A DNA stretch of 64,000 bases from Flavobacteriaceae bacterium. GTDB lineage: Bacteria > Bacteroidota > Bacteroidia > Flavobacteriales > Flavobacteriaceae. Of this stretch, positions 1 through 8,702 are shown in pieces (position 1 is the stretch's first letter; each line of letters starts with the position of its first letter). The position numbers were made by a program, and so were the translations under genes. The notes beneath the pieces are model-generated. The model had not been told where the DNA came from. It did not search any database and saw only the letters and a list, made by a program, of their open reading frames with translations. The DNA lies in the NCBI GenBank assembly GCA_947491985.1, contig CANLLR010000012.1:1-64000 (forward strand). Reading direction: 5' to 3'.

Positions 1-164
1 ATTTTTACTATCACAAGTGAAGTTAATTGCACCAAACACATGGCAACACTATATCCAGTAAAAATTTTAAAAAGTTTTCCATTAGTTGAAAAACCTTTTA
101 CTAGTAGTATACTATTAATAGCTAAAAGTGATAAGCCAATATTTATAAATACGTCTTTTGCCAA
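1..164 (-). CDS. Membrane protein, N-terminal fragment (runs off window start)
   Basis: An open frame with no stop runs from a TTG codon at 164-162 to the window edge and gives about 54 residues. It is strongly hydrophobic, with two likely membrane segments (about residues 4-22 and 36-54) separated by a short basic loop. It lies directly behind the stop of the 104-aa gene, in the same reading frame, so translational coupling is possible. No ATG is available near the start, so TTG initiation is inferred. I do not recognise the family. The composition argues for a real gene, but the start and product stay uncertain because only the N-terminus is visible. Confidence 0.45.
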   Translation of the reverse strand, partial: MAKDVFINIGLSLLAINSILLVKGFSTNGKLFKIFTGYSVAMCLVQLTSLVIVK

Positions 165-167
165 TGA

Positions 168-482
168 TTAAGGAAGTGTAAAAAGTGGACTATTAACATC
201 ACAAATTGAAGGACAAGGCATAGTAAAATCATAAATATTGGCACCAACGGCTTCATTAATCAAGTCATTACCGTTTTTATCAACACCCACCAACATTAAT
301 TTATATTCACCTGTTCCATCAATACCACAGTAGGCACGAACATCTTGAACGTCGGCTTCGGCCATAAGTTGTGTGATGTCGTCTTGTGGAATTAAATACG
401 CCTTTATTACATTGTTTGGATTGGCTCTCCAGTTCTTTGCCCATGCTTGAGCGGTTGCTAAAGTAATTGTGTTTTTTGACAT
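168..482 (-). CDS. Conserved hypothetical protein, 104 aa
   Basis: A small soluble acidic protein with no signal peptide or membrane segment. The N-terminal part looks helical (TATAQ-like stretch, then WAKNWR); the C-terminal half is rich in Asp, Gly and Cys, with two close Cys residues near the end (CPSIC). I have an impression of similar small proteins in other Flavobacteriaceae but can name no function. A probable membrane-protein gene follows directly downstream on the same strand, so the two may form a unit. The ATG at 482 has no strong Shine-Dalgarno sequence, which is normal for Bacteroidetes. Confidence 0.7.
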   Translation of the reverse strand: MSKNTITLATAQAWAKNWRANPNNVIKAYLIPQDDITQLMAEADVQDVRAYCGIDGTGEYKLMLVGVDKNGNDLINEAVGANIYDFTMPCPSICDVNSPLFTLP

Positions 483-610
483 AATGAAAAAATTTTAGTT
501 AGGGTTTAATAATTTTTAAATGTAATAGAAATTATAATAACTACAAAAATTCTGACAAAAAAACGCGTAAAAACACCTATTTATGTATCGTAAAAAGTAA
601 GAAAAAAGCA

Positions 611-2155
611 TTAAAAAGGAACATCACTGTTGTCTTCCTCGTTTCCATTACTTCCAAATGCTTCATTGGCTGAAGGCAAGTTTTTGGTTTGAAAAGGATT
701 GTCATCGTGATTCATTTTAGAAGGTAAGTCGTCATAACTTCCAGAATTTTCTTCTAAATTGTCGAATTTACCAAGGTTACCAATAAATTTCAAACGAATA
801 CTTTCCAAAGAACCATTACGGTGTTTTGCAATGATAAATTCGGCTTGACCTTCCGTTGGCGATTGCTCATCGTCATCCCATTCTTCAATTTTATAGTATT
901 CTGGTCGATAAATAAACGATACAATATCGGCATCTTGCTCAATCGCACCCGATTCACGTAAGTCGGAAAGCAAAGGTCTTTTGCTTGAACCACGTGTTTC
1001 AACCGCACGTGATAACTGCGATAAAGCAATAACTGGAACTTCCAATTCTTTCGCCAATGCTTTTAAATTTCGAGAAATAGTCGAGATTTCTTGCTCACGA
1101 TTTCCGCCTCCTTTTCCGTTGCTTCCTCCGGCTGTCATCAATTGAAGGTAATCGACGATAATTAATTTTATTCCGTGTTGCGATGCCAAACGACGCGCTT
1201 TTGCACGCAAATCAAAAATTGAAAGTGATGGCGAATCGTCAATGTATAAAGGTGCTTTTTCGAGGTTTTTGACTTTGATGCTCAACTGTTCCCATTCGTG
1301 TTTTTCGAGTTTTCCTGTTCGTAACTTTTCGGAAGACAAACCTGTTTCCGACGAAATCAAACGCGTGATCAACTGAACAGATGACATCTCAAGTGAAAAT
1401 AACGCTACAGGGTGACCAAAATCAATAGCAATATTTCGAGCCATCGATAGTACAAAAGCTGTTTTACCCATACCTGGACGAGCAGCAATAATAATCAAAT
1501 CGGAAGGCTGCCAACCCGAAGTGATTTTGTCTAATTTTTCAAAACCAGTGGCTATACCACTCAATCCTTCTTTATTAGCAATCTCTTCAATTCGCTTTTT
1601 GGCCTGAATTACCAAACTTTGGGCGGTTTCAGAACTTCGCTTTATGTTACCTTGTGTTACTTCGTATAATTTGGATTCGGCTTTGTCGAGCAAATCGAAG
1701 ACGTCGGTCGTTTCATCGTAGGATTCTTCGATAATCTCTGATGAGATTTTGATCAAACTACGTTGAATGTATTTTTGTAAAATTATACGAGAGTGAAACT
1801 CAATATGAGCCGAAGATGATATCTTTTGCGTGAGTTGAATCAAGTAAAAATCGCCACCCGCCAAGTCCAACTTTGCGTTCTTTTTTAACTGCGAAGAAAC
1901 TGTTAATAAGTCAATAGGCTGAGAATCTGTGAATAACTGCGAAATAGCTTCAAAAATATGTTTGTGTCCGTCTTTATAAAAAGCATCAGGTTGTAAAATA
2001 TCGATTACCTCATCTACTCCTTTTTTATCAATCATCATAGCTCCAAGAACGGCTTCCTCTAAATCTAGGGCTTGTGGAGGTAACTTTCCTTTTTCTAAAT
2101 TGATAATCGTAGTTTTTTCTACTTTTATAGGGTTAATATTTCTGAGATTTTCCAT
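611..2155 (-). CDS. dnaB: Replicative DNA helicase DnaB
   Basis: The hexameric helicase that unwinds DNA at the replication fork and recruits primase. The 514 residues hold the all-helical N-terminal domain (about 25-125), a linker, and a RecA-like core with Walker A GMGKT at 228-232. After it come the Walker B-like IIIVDYLQLM stretch, the SQLSR motif and the LRESGAIEQDAD motif. Length and motif order are typical. The last about 60 residues are a low-complexity acidic Asn/Asp/Glu tail ending in NSDVPF, which resembles the acidic Pro-Phe tip of single-stranded DNA-binding protein. The gene appears monocistronic; accA upstream is separated by 140 bp and a terminator. Confidence 0.97.
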   Translation of the reverse strand: MENLRNINPIKVEKTTIINLEKGKLPPQALDLEEAVLGAMMIDKKGVDEVIDILQPDAFYKDGHKHIFEAISQLFTDSQPIDLLTVSSQLKKNAKLDLAGGDFYLIQLTQKISSSAHIEFHSRIILQKYIQRSLIKISSEIIEESYDETTDVFDLLDKAESKLYEVTQGNIKRSSETAQSLVIQAKKRIEEIANKEGLSGIATGFEKLDKITSGWQPSDLIIIAARPGMGKTAFVLSMARNIAIDFGHPVALFSLEMSSVQLITRLISSETGLSSEKLRTGKLEKHEWEQLSIKVKNLEKAPLYIDDSPSLSIFDLRAKARRLASQHGIKLIIVDYLQLMTAGGSNGKGGGNREQEISTISRNLKALAKELEVPVIALSQLSRAVETRGSSKRPLLSDLRESGAIEQDADIVSFIYRPEYYKIEEWDDDEQSPTEGQAEFIIAKHRNGSLESIRLKFIGNLGKFDNLEENSGSYDDLPSKMNHDDNPFQTKNLPSANEAFGSNGNEEDNSDVPF

Positions 2156-2242
2156 GAAGCGAAAGTAGCGTATTTGGTACTTTTTATAAACTTTAGTTAT
2201 TACTAAATTGTGTTGATAAGTAATTGATTTTTGTTAATAAGC

Positions 2243-2276
2243 ATAAAAAAATCCGAAACTATTGGGCTTCGGATTA
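2243..2276 (-). terminator. Rho-independent terminator after accA
   Basis: An 8-bp inverted repeat (AATCCGAA / TTCGGATT) with a 10-nt loop is followed, on the minus strand, by a run of seven T. It lies just past the accA stop codon. Confidence 0.75.
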
Positions 2277-2295
2277 GTATTCTTTTTGTAAGAAT

Positions 2296-3249
2296 TTACT
2301 CTTTATACTCGCCCATCTTACTGTATTTATCCATCCTCTGTGCTACGAGCTCGGTTGTTGATAAATCTTTTAATTCGTTATACGATTTTGTAATGTATTG
2401 TTCTACTGTTTTGAACGTAGTTGCTCTGTCGTAATGAGCGCCACCAAGTGGTTCCGGAATCACATCGTCGACTAACTTTTGTTTTTTCATATCCGTTGAA
2501 GTCAATTTTAATGCTTCTGCGGCTTGCTCTTTGTACTCCCAACTTTTCCATAAGATAGACGAACACGATTCGGGTGAAATAACTGAATACCACGTATTTT
2601 CCATCATTAAAACTCGATCACCAACTCCTATTCCCAGTGCGCCACCAGATGCTCCTTCTCCCACGATAACGCAGATAATTGGGACTTTCAATCGGCACAT
2701 TTCTAAAATATTTCGTGCAATCGCTTCTCCTTGTCCGCGTTCTTCCGCTTCCAAACCAGGATAAGCTCCGGGCGTGTCGATAAAAGTCACCACAGGCACA
2801 CCGAATTTCTCTGCCATTTTCATCAATCGCAATGCTTTACGATAGCCTTCAGGATTTGCCATTCCGAAATTTCGAAACTGACGCGTTTTAGTATTGTACC
2901 CTTTTTGTTGTCCGACAATCATAAACGATTGACCGCCAATTTTACCCAAACCACCAATCATTGCTTTGTCATCTTTAAACCCTCTATCGCCAAAAAGCTC
3001 TAAAAAAGTTTCGCCACACAAAGCTCTTACGTGATCCATTGTATAGGGACGATTTGGATGGCGTGACAACTGCACCCGTTGCCAAGCCGTTAAGTTTTTG
3101 TATATTTTGCGTTTGGTTTCGTCTAATTTTTTTTCAATTTGTTTACAGGTGTTAGTCACATCTACATCAGATTCTTGTCCGATTACTTGACATTTATCCA
3201 ATTGATCTTCAAGCTCTTTAATAGGAAGTTCAAAATCTAAATATTCCAT
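2296..3249 (-). CDS. accA: Acetyl-CoA carboxylase carboxyltransferase subunit alpha
   Basis: Alpha subunit of the carboxyltransferase half of acetyl-CoA carboxylase, which makes malonyl-CoA for fatty acid synthesis. Length (317 aa) is normal. Visible family features are the N-terminal helical region, the RPYTMDHV segment, the crotonase-fold core [13 protein letters not shown], the [10 protein letters not shown] oxyanion segment and [15 protein letters not shown]. It must pair with AccD, which is not in this window. The ATG at 3249 fits the usual N-terminus of the family. A terminator follows at 2243-2276. Confidence 0.97.
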   Translation of the reverse strand: MEYLDFELPIKELEDQLDKCQVIGQESDVDVTNTCKQIEKKLDETKRKIYKNLTAWQRVQLSRHPNRPYTMDHVRALCGETFLELFGDRGFKDDKAMIGGLGKIGGQSFMIVGQQKGYNTKTRQFRNFGMANPEGYRKALRLMKMAEKFGVPVVTFIDTPGAYPGLEAEERGQGEAIARNILEMCRLKVPIICVIVGEGASGGALGIGVGDRVLMMENTWYSVISPESCSSILWKSWEYKEQAAEALKLTSTDMKKQKLVDDVIPEPLGGAHYDRATTFKTVEQYITKSYNELKDLSTTELVAQRMDKYSKMGEYKE

Positions 3250-3337
3250 AGTGGTAGTCGATAATTTAGTTATTTTATCCGAAATATCGGAACGACAAAT
3301 ATAATATAATAAGCTATAATTTAAAGATTTTCTAACA

Positions 3338-4219
3338 TTAGTTTTTCACTTTTCTGTTTTTTAAAATACCATTAATGACAACTGTACTCAAAATAATAAA
3401 GGCTCCGATATAGAACATCGAATCCATGTTTTCAGAATCTTTAAAAATAAGCAAGGCTAAAAGTATTCCGTAAATCGGTTCTAAATTTATGGTGAGCATT
3501 ACTGTGTAGGGACTCAAAAATTTCATCACTTTTACCGATGCCGAAAAAGCATAAGCCGTACAAACAGAGGCCAAAATTAACAACCATAAAAAGTCACTGG
3601 GTGAAAGGGTAAAAAACCGCTGGGTGATTTTTTCTGTGAACAACAAATATAATGTCAAAAAAAACAGGCCTCCTCCTAATTCATAGATGGAAATAACATT
3701 CGAATTGTATTCTTTAGCGTATTTTCCATTAATAACTGAAAATAATGCCGATAAAAAAGCCGACAACAATGCCAAAAGCATTCCGTTTTTAAACTGCGAT
3801 TCGACATTAAAAATAATGGCTAATCCAACAATCACCAAAACGCCAAAAAACACTTCGTACCAAATTACTTTTCGGTTGTAAAAAATAGGTTCTAACAACG
3901 AGGCAAAAAAAGCTCCAGTCGATAAACACGCTAATGTAATAGAGATGTTCGAAACTTTTATCGCTTCATAAAAAGTAAACCAATGTGCTGCAATAATAAT
4001 TCCCAAAATCATAAAACCAACAAAGGCTTTGGGTGGCACGCGCATCGACTCTTTTTTGATAATAATATAGATAAACATGAAAATTACTGCCAAAAACATC
4101 CGAAACCAGACTAAATCAAGAGCTTCTAAAGAAATTAATTTGCCTAAAACTGCAGTAAAACCCCAAATAAAAACAATGAGGTGTAGGTGTAAATAACTTT
4201 TAAAATTATCGCTTGGCAT
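3338..4219 (-). CDS. EamA/DMT-family transporter
   Basis: An integral membrane protein with about ten predicted helices arranged as two EamA repeats, as in the drug/metabolite transporter superfamily. The N-terminal repeat contains [11 protein letters not shown], typical of the family; the C-terminal repeat includes [19 protein letters not shown]. The substrate cannot be read from sequence. I place the start at the ATG at 4219 (MPSDNF, 293 aa), not at an ATG 36 bp further upstream, because it aligns with the first helix and gives a 14-nt overlap with the end of lptG, suggesting translational coupling. Confidence 0.85.
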   Translation of the reverse strand: MPSDNFKSYLHLHLIVFIWGFTAVLGKLISLEALDLVWFRMFLAVIFMFIYIIIKKESMRVPPKAFVGFMILGIIIAAHWFTFYEAIKVSNISITLACLSTGAFFASLLEPIFYNRKVIWYEVFFGVLVIVGLAIIFNVESQFKNGMLLALLSAFLSALFSVINGKYAKEYNSNVISIYELGGGLFFLTLYLLFTEKITQRFFTLSPSDFLWLLILASVCTAYAFSASVKVMKFLSPYTVMLTINLEPIYGILLALLIFKDSENMDSMFYIGAFIILSTVVINGILKNRKVKN

Positions 4220-5294
4220 TTCGTAAGAGATAAATAGCGAGAAGTCCGAAAACAAAATTTGGAATCCACACCGCTATTATTGGTGGTGCTGCTGATTTTT
4301 CAGCTAAAACACCAAAAATTTTATCTAAAAACACAAAGCCAAAAGCCAATAAAATTCCGATGGCCAAATTGGCACCCATTCCGCCTCTTCGTTTCATTGA
4401 AGATACGGCCACAGCGATAATAGTGAGTATAAATGCCGCAACGGGTATGCTGTATTTTTTGTACAATACCACCAAATACGTATTGATGTTTTTTGACCCT
4501 TTAGCACGTTCTTTTTCGATGAATTTATTCAATTCGGTATACGAAAGTGTTTCGGCAATATACACTACAGGTGTTAAATCCTCTAAGTCAAAATTATAGA
4601 CGGTATCTTTTTTTTCTGCAGCTTCTAAAACATCATTTAGCGCACCAATTTTTCTTTTTTTGTAATTGTATAAGGTATACGTACTGTCTTTTTCGTTCCA
4701 TTTTATTCGGTCGGCCGTAATTTTATATTCTAAACTGTCACCTTTACTAAAATGTTCTAACGAAAAATTAAAAGCCATTTTAGAAATTGCATTAAAACTA
4801 CTAGCATATATGTAATCGGTATCACTAATTTGTCTGTAAATATCAGAGTTGTCACGCATTTCATTTTGGCCGTTACCGATAAGATACATGTATCGGAACG
4901 TTTTGAAACCTTCACTAGCTTTGGGCACCAAAAAAAATCCCATCAACAAAGCAAAAATAGAGACCATCGTTGCTCCTATAATGTAGGGACGTAAAAAACG
5001 AGTAAACGAAATACCCGAACTTAGTATGGCAATGATTTCAGTATTGTTCGCCAATTTAGACGTAAACCAAATGATGGATAAAAATAGAAAAATAGGGAAT
5101 AAAATATTAGCAAAATAAATCGTAAAATCAACATAATACAGCGCAATTTCTTTAAAAGGCACTTTATTTTCAATCATCTTGTTGACCTTTTCAGAAATAT
5201 CGACAATAATTCCAATTGGAATAAACATCAATATCATTACCGAAAACGTAACGAGGTATCTTTTTAAAATGTATTTGTCTATTATTTTTAACAT
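4206..5294 (-). CDS. LptF/LptG-family LPS export permease
   Basis: A YjgP/YjgQ-family protein of 362 aa, the inner-membrane permease of the LptBFG complex that extracts lipopolysaccharide and passes it to the LptC-A-D bridge. It has membrane helices near the N-terminus (about residues 15-120), a periplasmic domain rich in charged residues (about 140-270), and three C-terminal helices (about 278-360), the standard layout. The short C-terminus after the last helix (LLRNAKR) is typical. Sequence alone does not firmly separate LptF from LptG; LptG is my preference. The following EamA gene overlaps its end. Confidence 0.88.
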   Translation of the reverse strand: MLKIIDKYILKRYLVTFSVMILMFIPIGIIVDISEKVNKMIENKVPFKEIALYYVDFTIYFANILFPIFLFLSIIWFTSKLANNTEIIAILSSGISFTRFLRPYIIGATMVSIFALLMGFFLVPKASEGFKTFRYMYLIGNGQNEMRDNSDIYRQISDTDYIYASSFNAISKMAFNFSLEHFSKGDSLEYKITADRIKWNEKDSTYTLYNYKKRKIGALNDVLEAAEKKDTVYNFDLEDLTPVVYIAETLSYTELNKFIEKERAKGSKNINTYLVVLYKKYSIPVAAFILTIIAVAVSSMKRRGGMGANLAIGILLAFGFVFLDKIFGVLAEKSAAPPIIAVWIPNFVFGLLAIYLLRNAKR

Positions 5295-5360
5295 TGGTCA
5301 TTTGTTAATTTGATTATTTGGTTATTCGGAAACAAATTGACGAATGACCAAACACACGAA

Positions 5361-6491
5361 TTACAGCCGTTGGCTCATCTGTTTCACCATAACGTCTTTC
5401 CACTGACGGAAATCCCCCGCTAATATATGCTTTCTAGCCTCACGAACCAACCACATGTAAAATCCGAGATTGTGTATCGTGGCAATTTGTTTTCCTAAAT
5501 ATTCATTGGCTGCGAACAAATGACGCAAGTAGGCTTTAGTGTATTCGGTATCTACAAACGTATGTCCCATTTCGTCTACAGGTGAAAAATCGTCTTCCCA
5601 TTTTTTATTCTTGATATTGATGGTGCCATGAGCCGTAAACAACATTCCGTTTCGTGCATTTCGTGTTGGCATTACACAGTCAAACATGTCTATTCCTAAT
5701 GCAATATTTTCAAGAATATTAATCGGGGTTCCTACGCCCATCAAATAACGGGGTTTGTCTTCGGGCAAAATTTCACACACTACTTCGGTCATCGCGTACA
5801 TTTCTTCGGCAGGTTCACCAACCGACAATCCGCCAATGGCATTACCAACTTGACCCGAATTGGCAATGTATTCGGCCGATTGTTGACGTAAATCTTTGTA
5901 GGTACTCCCTTGCACTATAGGAAAAAACGCTTGCTCATACCCATATTTAAAAGGCAATTTATCCAAATGATTAATGCAACGATCCAACCAACGGTGTGTC
6001 ATGTGCATACTGCGTTGCGCGTAGCGATAATCACACGGATACGGCGTACATTCGTCAAATGCCATGATGATGTCGGCACCAATTGTACGCTGAATTTCCA
6101 TCACATTTTCGGGTGTGAAAACATGGTAAGATCCGTCGATATGCGATTTAAATTTGACGCCTTCTTCTTTAATTTTTCGATTGGCCGAAAGAGAATACAC
6201 TTGATAACCACCCGAATCGGTCAAAATATTGCGATCCCAATTCATAAACTTATGTAACCCACCTGCTTTTTCCAAAATTGCGGTTTGCGGACGTAAGTAT
6301 AAATGATAGGTATTTCCGAGAATAATATCAGGATTTACTTCTTCTTTTAATTCGCGTTGGTGGACTCCTTTTACCGAAGCAACGGTTCCAACAGGCATAA
6401 AAATGGGAGTTTCAATCACACCATGATCGGTGGTTATGCTGCCAGCTCTGGCTTTCGAATGGGGGTCTTTTTGTAGTAACTCGAATTTCAT
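5361..6491 (-). CDS. tgt: Queuine tRNA-ribosyltransferase (TGT)
   Basis: Exchanges guanine-34 of GUN-anticodon tRNAs for preQ1 in queuosine synthesis. Family features are TDHGVIETPIFMPVGT near the N-terminus, the catalytic region LTDSGGYQVYSL, the second Asp region IMAFDECTPYP, and GGLSVGEP followed by YLMGVGTP. I place the start at the ATG at 6491 (376 aa, normal length), because the in-frame extension to 6716 translates an intergenic repeat. The zinc-ligand region near the C-terminus looks diverged: where CxCxxC is expected I see FDCVMPTRNARNG and later few Cys, so the zinc site deserves a check. It precedes lptG and EamA on the same strand. Confidence 0.95.
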   Translation of the reverse strand: MKFELLQKDPHSKARAGSITTDHGVIETPIFMPVGTVASVKGVHQRELKEEVNPDIILGNTYHLYLRPQTAILEKAGGLHKFMNWDRNILTDSGGYQVYSLSANRKIKEEGVKFKSHIDGSYHVFTPENVMEIQRTIGADIIMAFDECTPYPCDYRYAQRSMHMTHRWLDRCINHLDKLPFKYGYEQAFFPIVQGSTYKDLRQQSAEYIANSGQVGNAIGGLSVGEPAEEMYAMTEVVCEILPEDKPRYLMGVGTPINILENIALGIDMFDCVMPTRNARNGMLFTAHGTINIKNKKWEDDFSPVDEMGHTFVDTEYTKAYLRHLFAANEYLGKQIATIHNLGFYMWLVREARKHILAGDFRQWKDVMVKQMSQRL

Positions 6492-6619
6492 TTGTTCATT
6501 TATGGTCGACAAAGATAAATTATTTAGCATTTTTGCCTTCGCATTTAAGATTTTATTTAACAATTTTATTGGGCGTGTCTCCGATTGGCAAAAACTACGT
6601 TTGCTAAACTTGTTTTTGT

Positions 6620-6690
6620 CCATCGCAGTCAGGCTGTTCGTTGTATCTTTTTTCTCGTTCCACAAAAAAAGGATGCCACTACCATCCTTC
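6620..6690 (-). repeat. Dispersed intergenic repeat, copy A
   Basis: Read on the minus strand it starts GATGGTAGTGGCATCCTTTT, passes a short A/T-rich inverted segment, and ends AAAAAGATACAACGAACAGC. The same framework is present at three other intergenic sites in the window (18450-18516, 40212-40351, 43762-43852). It fills much of the 308-bp gap between the divergent tgt and tkt genes; the rest of that gap holds only the tkt promoter. It is not coding, although an open frame crosses it as an apparent extension of tgt. Confidence 0.7.
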
Positions 6691-6742
6691 ACGCAACGTT
6701 TAAAAACAACTAACAAATGCTAATAACTATTTATAAATTCAC

Positions 6743-6773
6743 TTGCCAGCCTTTAAAATTACTTTTACTTTTG
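6743..6773 (+). promoter_or_regulatory. Bacteroidetes-type promoter of the transketolase operon
   Basis: TTG at 6743-6745 and TACTTTTG at 6766-6773, with 20 nt between, match the -33/-7 consensus (TTTG, 17-23 nt, TAnnTTTG). The ATG follows 27 nt after the -7 box. The 17 bases at 6764-6780 recur exactly at 40412-40428. Confidence 0.65.
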
Positions 6774-6799
6774 AAGCATTAAATTTTTAACTACACAAA

Positions 6800-7648
6800 A
6801 TGGCTGACACACAACAACTAAACGCATTAACAACGCAAGTCCGAAGAGACATTCTTCGCATGGTTCACGCCGTTAATTCAGGGCACCCAGGAGGTTCATT
6901 GGGTTGCACCGAATTTATGGTGGCTTTGTATCAAAACATCATGACACGCAAAGAGGGTTTTGATATGGACGGCATCGGAGAAGATTTGTTTTTCCTTTCT
7001 AACGGTCACATTTCGCCTGTTTTTTACAGTGTTTTAGCTCGAAGCGGTTATTTTCCAATATCAGAATTGGCTACTTTCAGAAAACTGAATTCGCGTTTGC
7101 AAGGTCATCCAACAACCCATGAAGGTTTGCCAGGAATTAGAATGGCATCAGGTTCTTTGGGACAAGGGTTATCGGTTGCCATTGGTGCAGCTCAAGCCAA
7201 AAAACTGAACAACGACAACCATTTAATTTATTCATTACACGGTGATGGAGAATTGCAAGAAGGTCAAAATTGGGAAGCCATTATGTATGCGTCTGCAAAA
7301 AAAGTCGACAATCTTATTGCCACTATTGACGTCAATGGCAAACAAATTGACGGAACTACCGATGATGTTTTGAATATGGGAAGTCTAAAAGCCAAATTTG
7401 AAGCTTTTGATTGGGACGTTTTAGAAATTACGGAAGGAAACAACCTACAAGCAATTATTGCTGGTTTAAATGAGGCCAAATCTCGAACTGGCAAAGAAAA
7501 ACCGGTTTGTATTTTATTGCATACAGAAATGGGTAACGGTGTTGATTTTATGATGCACACCCATGCATGGCACGGAAAAGCTCCGAATGATGAGCAATTA
7601 GCAACAGCTTTAAATCAGAATTATTCACCAGACGAGAAAGATTATTAA
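6800..7648 (+). CDS. Transketolase, N-terminal (TPP-binding) subunit
   Basis: N-terminal half of a two-gene transketolase (282 aa), carrying the thiamine-diphosphate pyrophosphate-binding domain. The GDG of the TPP motif is at residues 148-150 (GDGELQEGQNWE), with the conserved N downstream; GHPGGSLGCTE and GLPGIRMASGSLGQGLS are further family signatures. The enzyme moves two-carbon ketol units in the non-oxidative pentose phosphate pathway. The companion C-terminal half begins 45 bp downstream. Both halves are intact, so this is the natural split form, not a frameshifted gene. A good promoter lies upstream. Confidence 0.95.
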   Translation: MADTQQLNALTTQVRRDILRMVHAVNSGHPGGSLGCTEFMVALYQNIMTRKEGFDMDGIGEDLFFLSNGHISPVFYSVLARSGYFPISELATFRKLNSRLQGHPTTHEGLPGIRMASGSLGQGLSVAIGAAQAKKLNNDNHLIYSLHGDGELQEGQNWEAIMYASAKKVDNLIATIDVNGKQIDGTTDDVLNMGSLKAKFEAFDWDVLEITEGNNLQAIIAGLNEAKSRTGKEKPVCILLHTEMGNGVDFMMHTHAWHGKAPNDEQLATALNQNYSPDEKDY

Positions 7649-7693
7649 TTAAAAACTTTGTGACCTCGAGCCTTTGTGGCTAAAAAATATAAC

Positions 7694-8647
7694 ATGAAAA
7701 AATACACCAACACAGGAAGTAAAGATACGCGTTCAGGTTTCGGAGCTGGAATGACCGAACTCGGACAAAAAAATGAAAACGTTGTGGCACTTTGTGCCGA
7801 CTTAATTGGATCGTTAAAATTTGACGATTTCAAGAAAAATCACCCCGAACGCTTTTTTCAAATCGGAATTGCAGAAGCTAACATGATCGGAATTGCAGCA
7901 GGATTAACTATTGGCGGTAAAATTCCGTTTACCGGAACCTTCGCTAATTTTTCGACAGGAAGAGTGTACGATCAAATACGCCAATCAGTAGCTTATTCCG
8001 ATAAAAATGTAAAAATTTGTGCTTCACACGCTGGATTAACTTTAGGTGAAGATGGTGCCACACACCAAATTTTAGAGGATATTGGATTGATGAAAATGTT
8101 ACCTGGAATGACCGTAATTAATACGTGTGATTACAATCAAACAAAAGCAGCTACATTAGCTATTGCCGATCATCACGGTCCAGTTTATTTGCGTTTTGGA
8201 AGACCAGTAGTGCCCAATTTTATGCCAGCCGAAGAACCATTCGTCATCGGAAAAGCAATTTTAATGAACGAAGGAACGGATGTAACTATTATTGCCACAG
8301 GACATTTGGTTTGGGAAGCTTTATTGGCTGCTGAAGCACTTGAAGCCAAAGGCATTTCTGCTGAAGTCATCAACATACACACAATAAAACCATTGGATGA
8401 AGAAGCAATTTTAAAATCGGTAGCCAAAACAGGTTGTGTGGTAACTGCTGAAGAGCACAATATTTTAGGTGGATTGGGCGAAAGTGTAGCAAGAACCTTA
8501 GTTTTAAATACGCCAAAGCCGCAAGAGTTTGTTGCGGTTCAGGACTCGTTTGGAGAAAGCGGCACACCAGAACAGTTGATGGAAAAATACAAATTAAACC
8601 ATCAAGCTATTTTTGAAGCTGCTGAGAAAGTCATCAAAAGAAAATAA
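7694..8647 (+). CDS. Transketolase, C-terminal (pyrimidine-binding) subunit
   Basis: Pyrimidine-binding plus C-terminal domains of the split transketolase, 317 aa. The pyrimidine-domain signature is QIGIAEANMIGIAAGL, where Glu activates TPP; the later segments SHAGLTLGEDGATHQ and YLRFGRP match transketolase and DXS-like C-terminal subunits. The C-terminal transketolase domain (about residues 190-317) contains LVWEALLAAE and ITAEEH-like TAEEHNILGGLGE. I choose the ATG at 7694; a GTG at 7676 would add six residues and is less typical. It should be cotranscribed with the N-terminal subunit and form a heterotetramer with it. Confidence 0.94.
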   Translation: MKKYTNTGSKDTRSGFGAGMTELGQKNENVVALCADLIGSLKFDDFKKNHPERFFQIGIAEANMIGIAAGLTIGGKIPFTGTFANFSTGRVYDQIRQSVAYSDKNVKICASHAGLTLGEDGATHQILEDIGLMKMLPGMTVINTCDYNQTKAATLAIADHHGPVYLRFGRPVVPNFMPAEEPFVIGKAILMNEGTDVTIIATGHLVWEALLAAEALEAKGISAEVINIHTIKPLDEEAILKSVAKTGCVVTAEEHNILGGLGESVARTLVLNTPKPQEFVAVQDSFGESGTPEQLMEKYKLNHQAIFEAAEKVIKRK

Positions 8648-8671
8648 CTTTATCTTTTATATTATACACAA

Positions 8672-8702
8672 AAATCCCATTCAAATTGAATGGGATTTAT
8701 TT
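8672..8702. terminator. Bidirectional terminator between tkt and FKBP genes
   Basis: A near-perfect inverted repeat (AAATCCCATTC / GAATGGGATTT) with T runs outside it sits between the stop codons of two converging genes. Confidence 0.75.

Noticed and set aside
6492..6716. N-terminal extension of TGT
   Set aside because: It translates repeat copy A; the normal TGT start is the ATG at 6491.
7657..7666. TTTGTGACCT half-site similar to the ORF6N palindrome
   Set aside because: Only a half, with no symmetric partner, between the transketolase genes; most likely chance.
6800..8647. Broken transketolase
   Set aside because: Both halves are complete with their own starts; the split form is natural in many bacteria.
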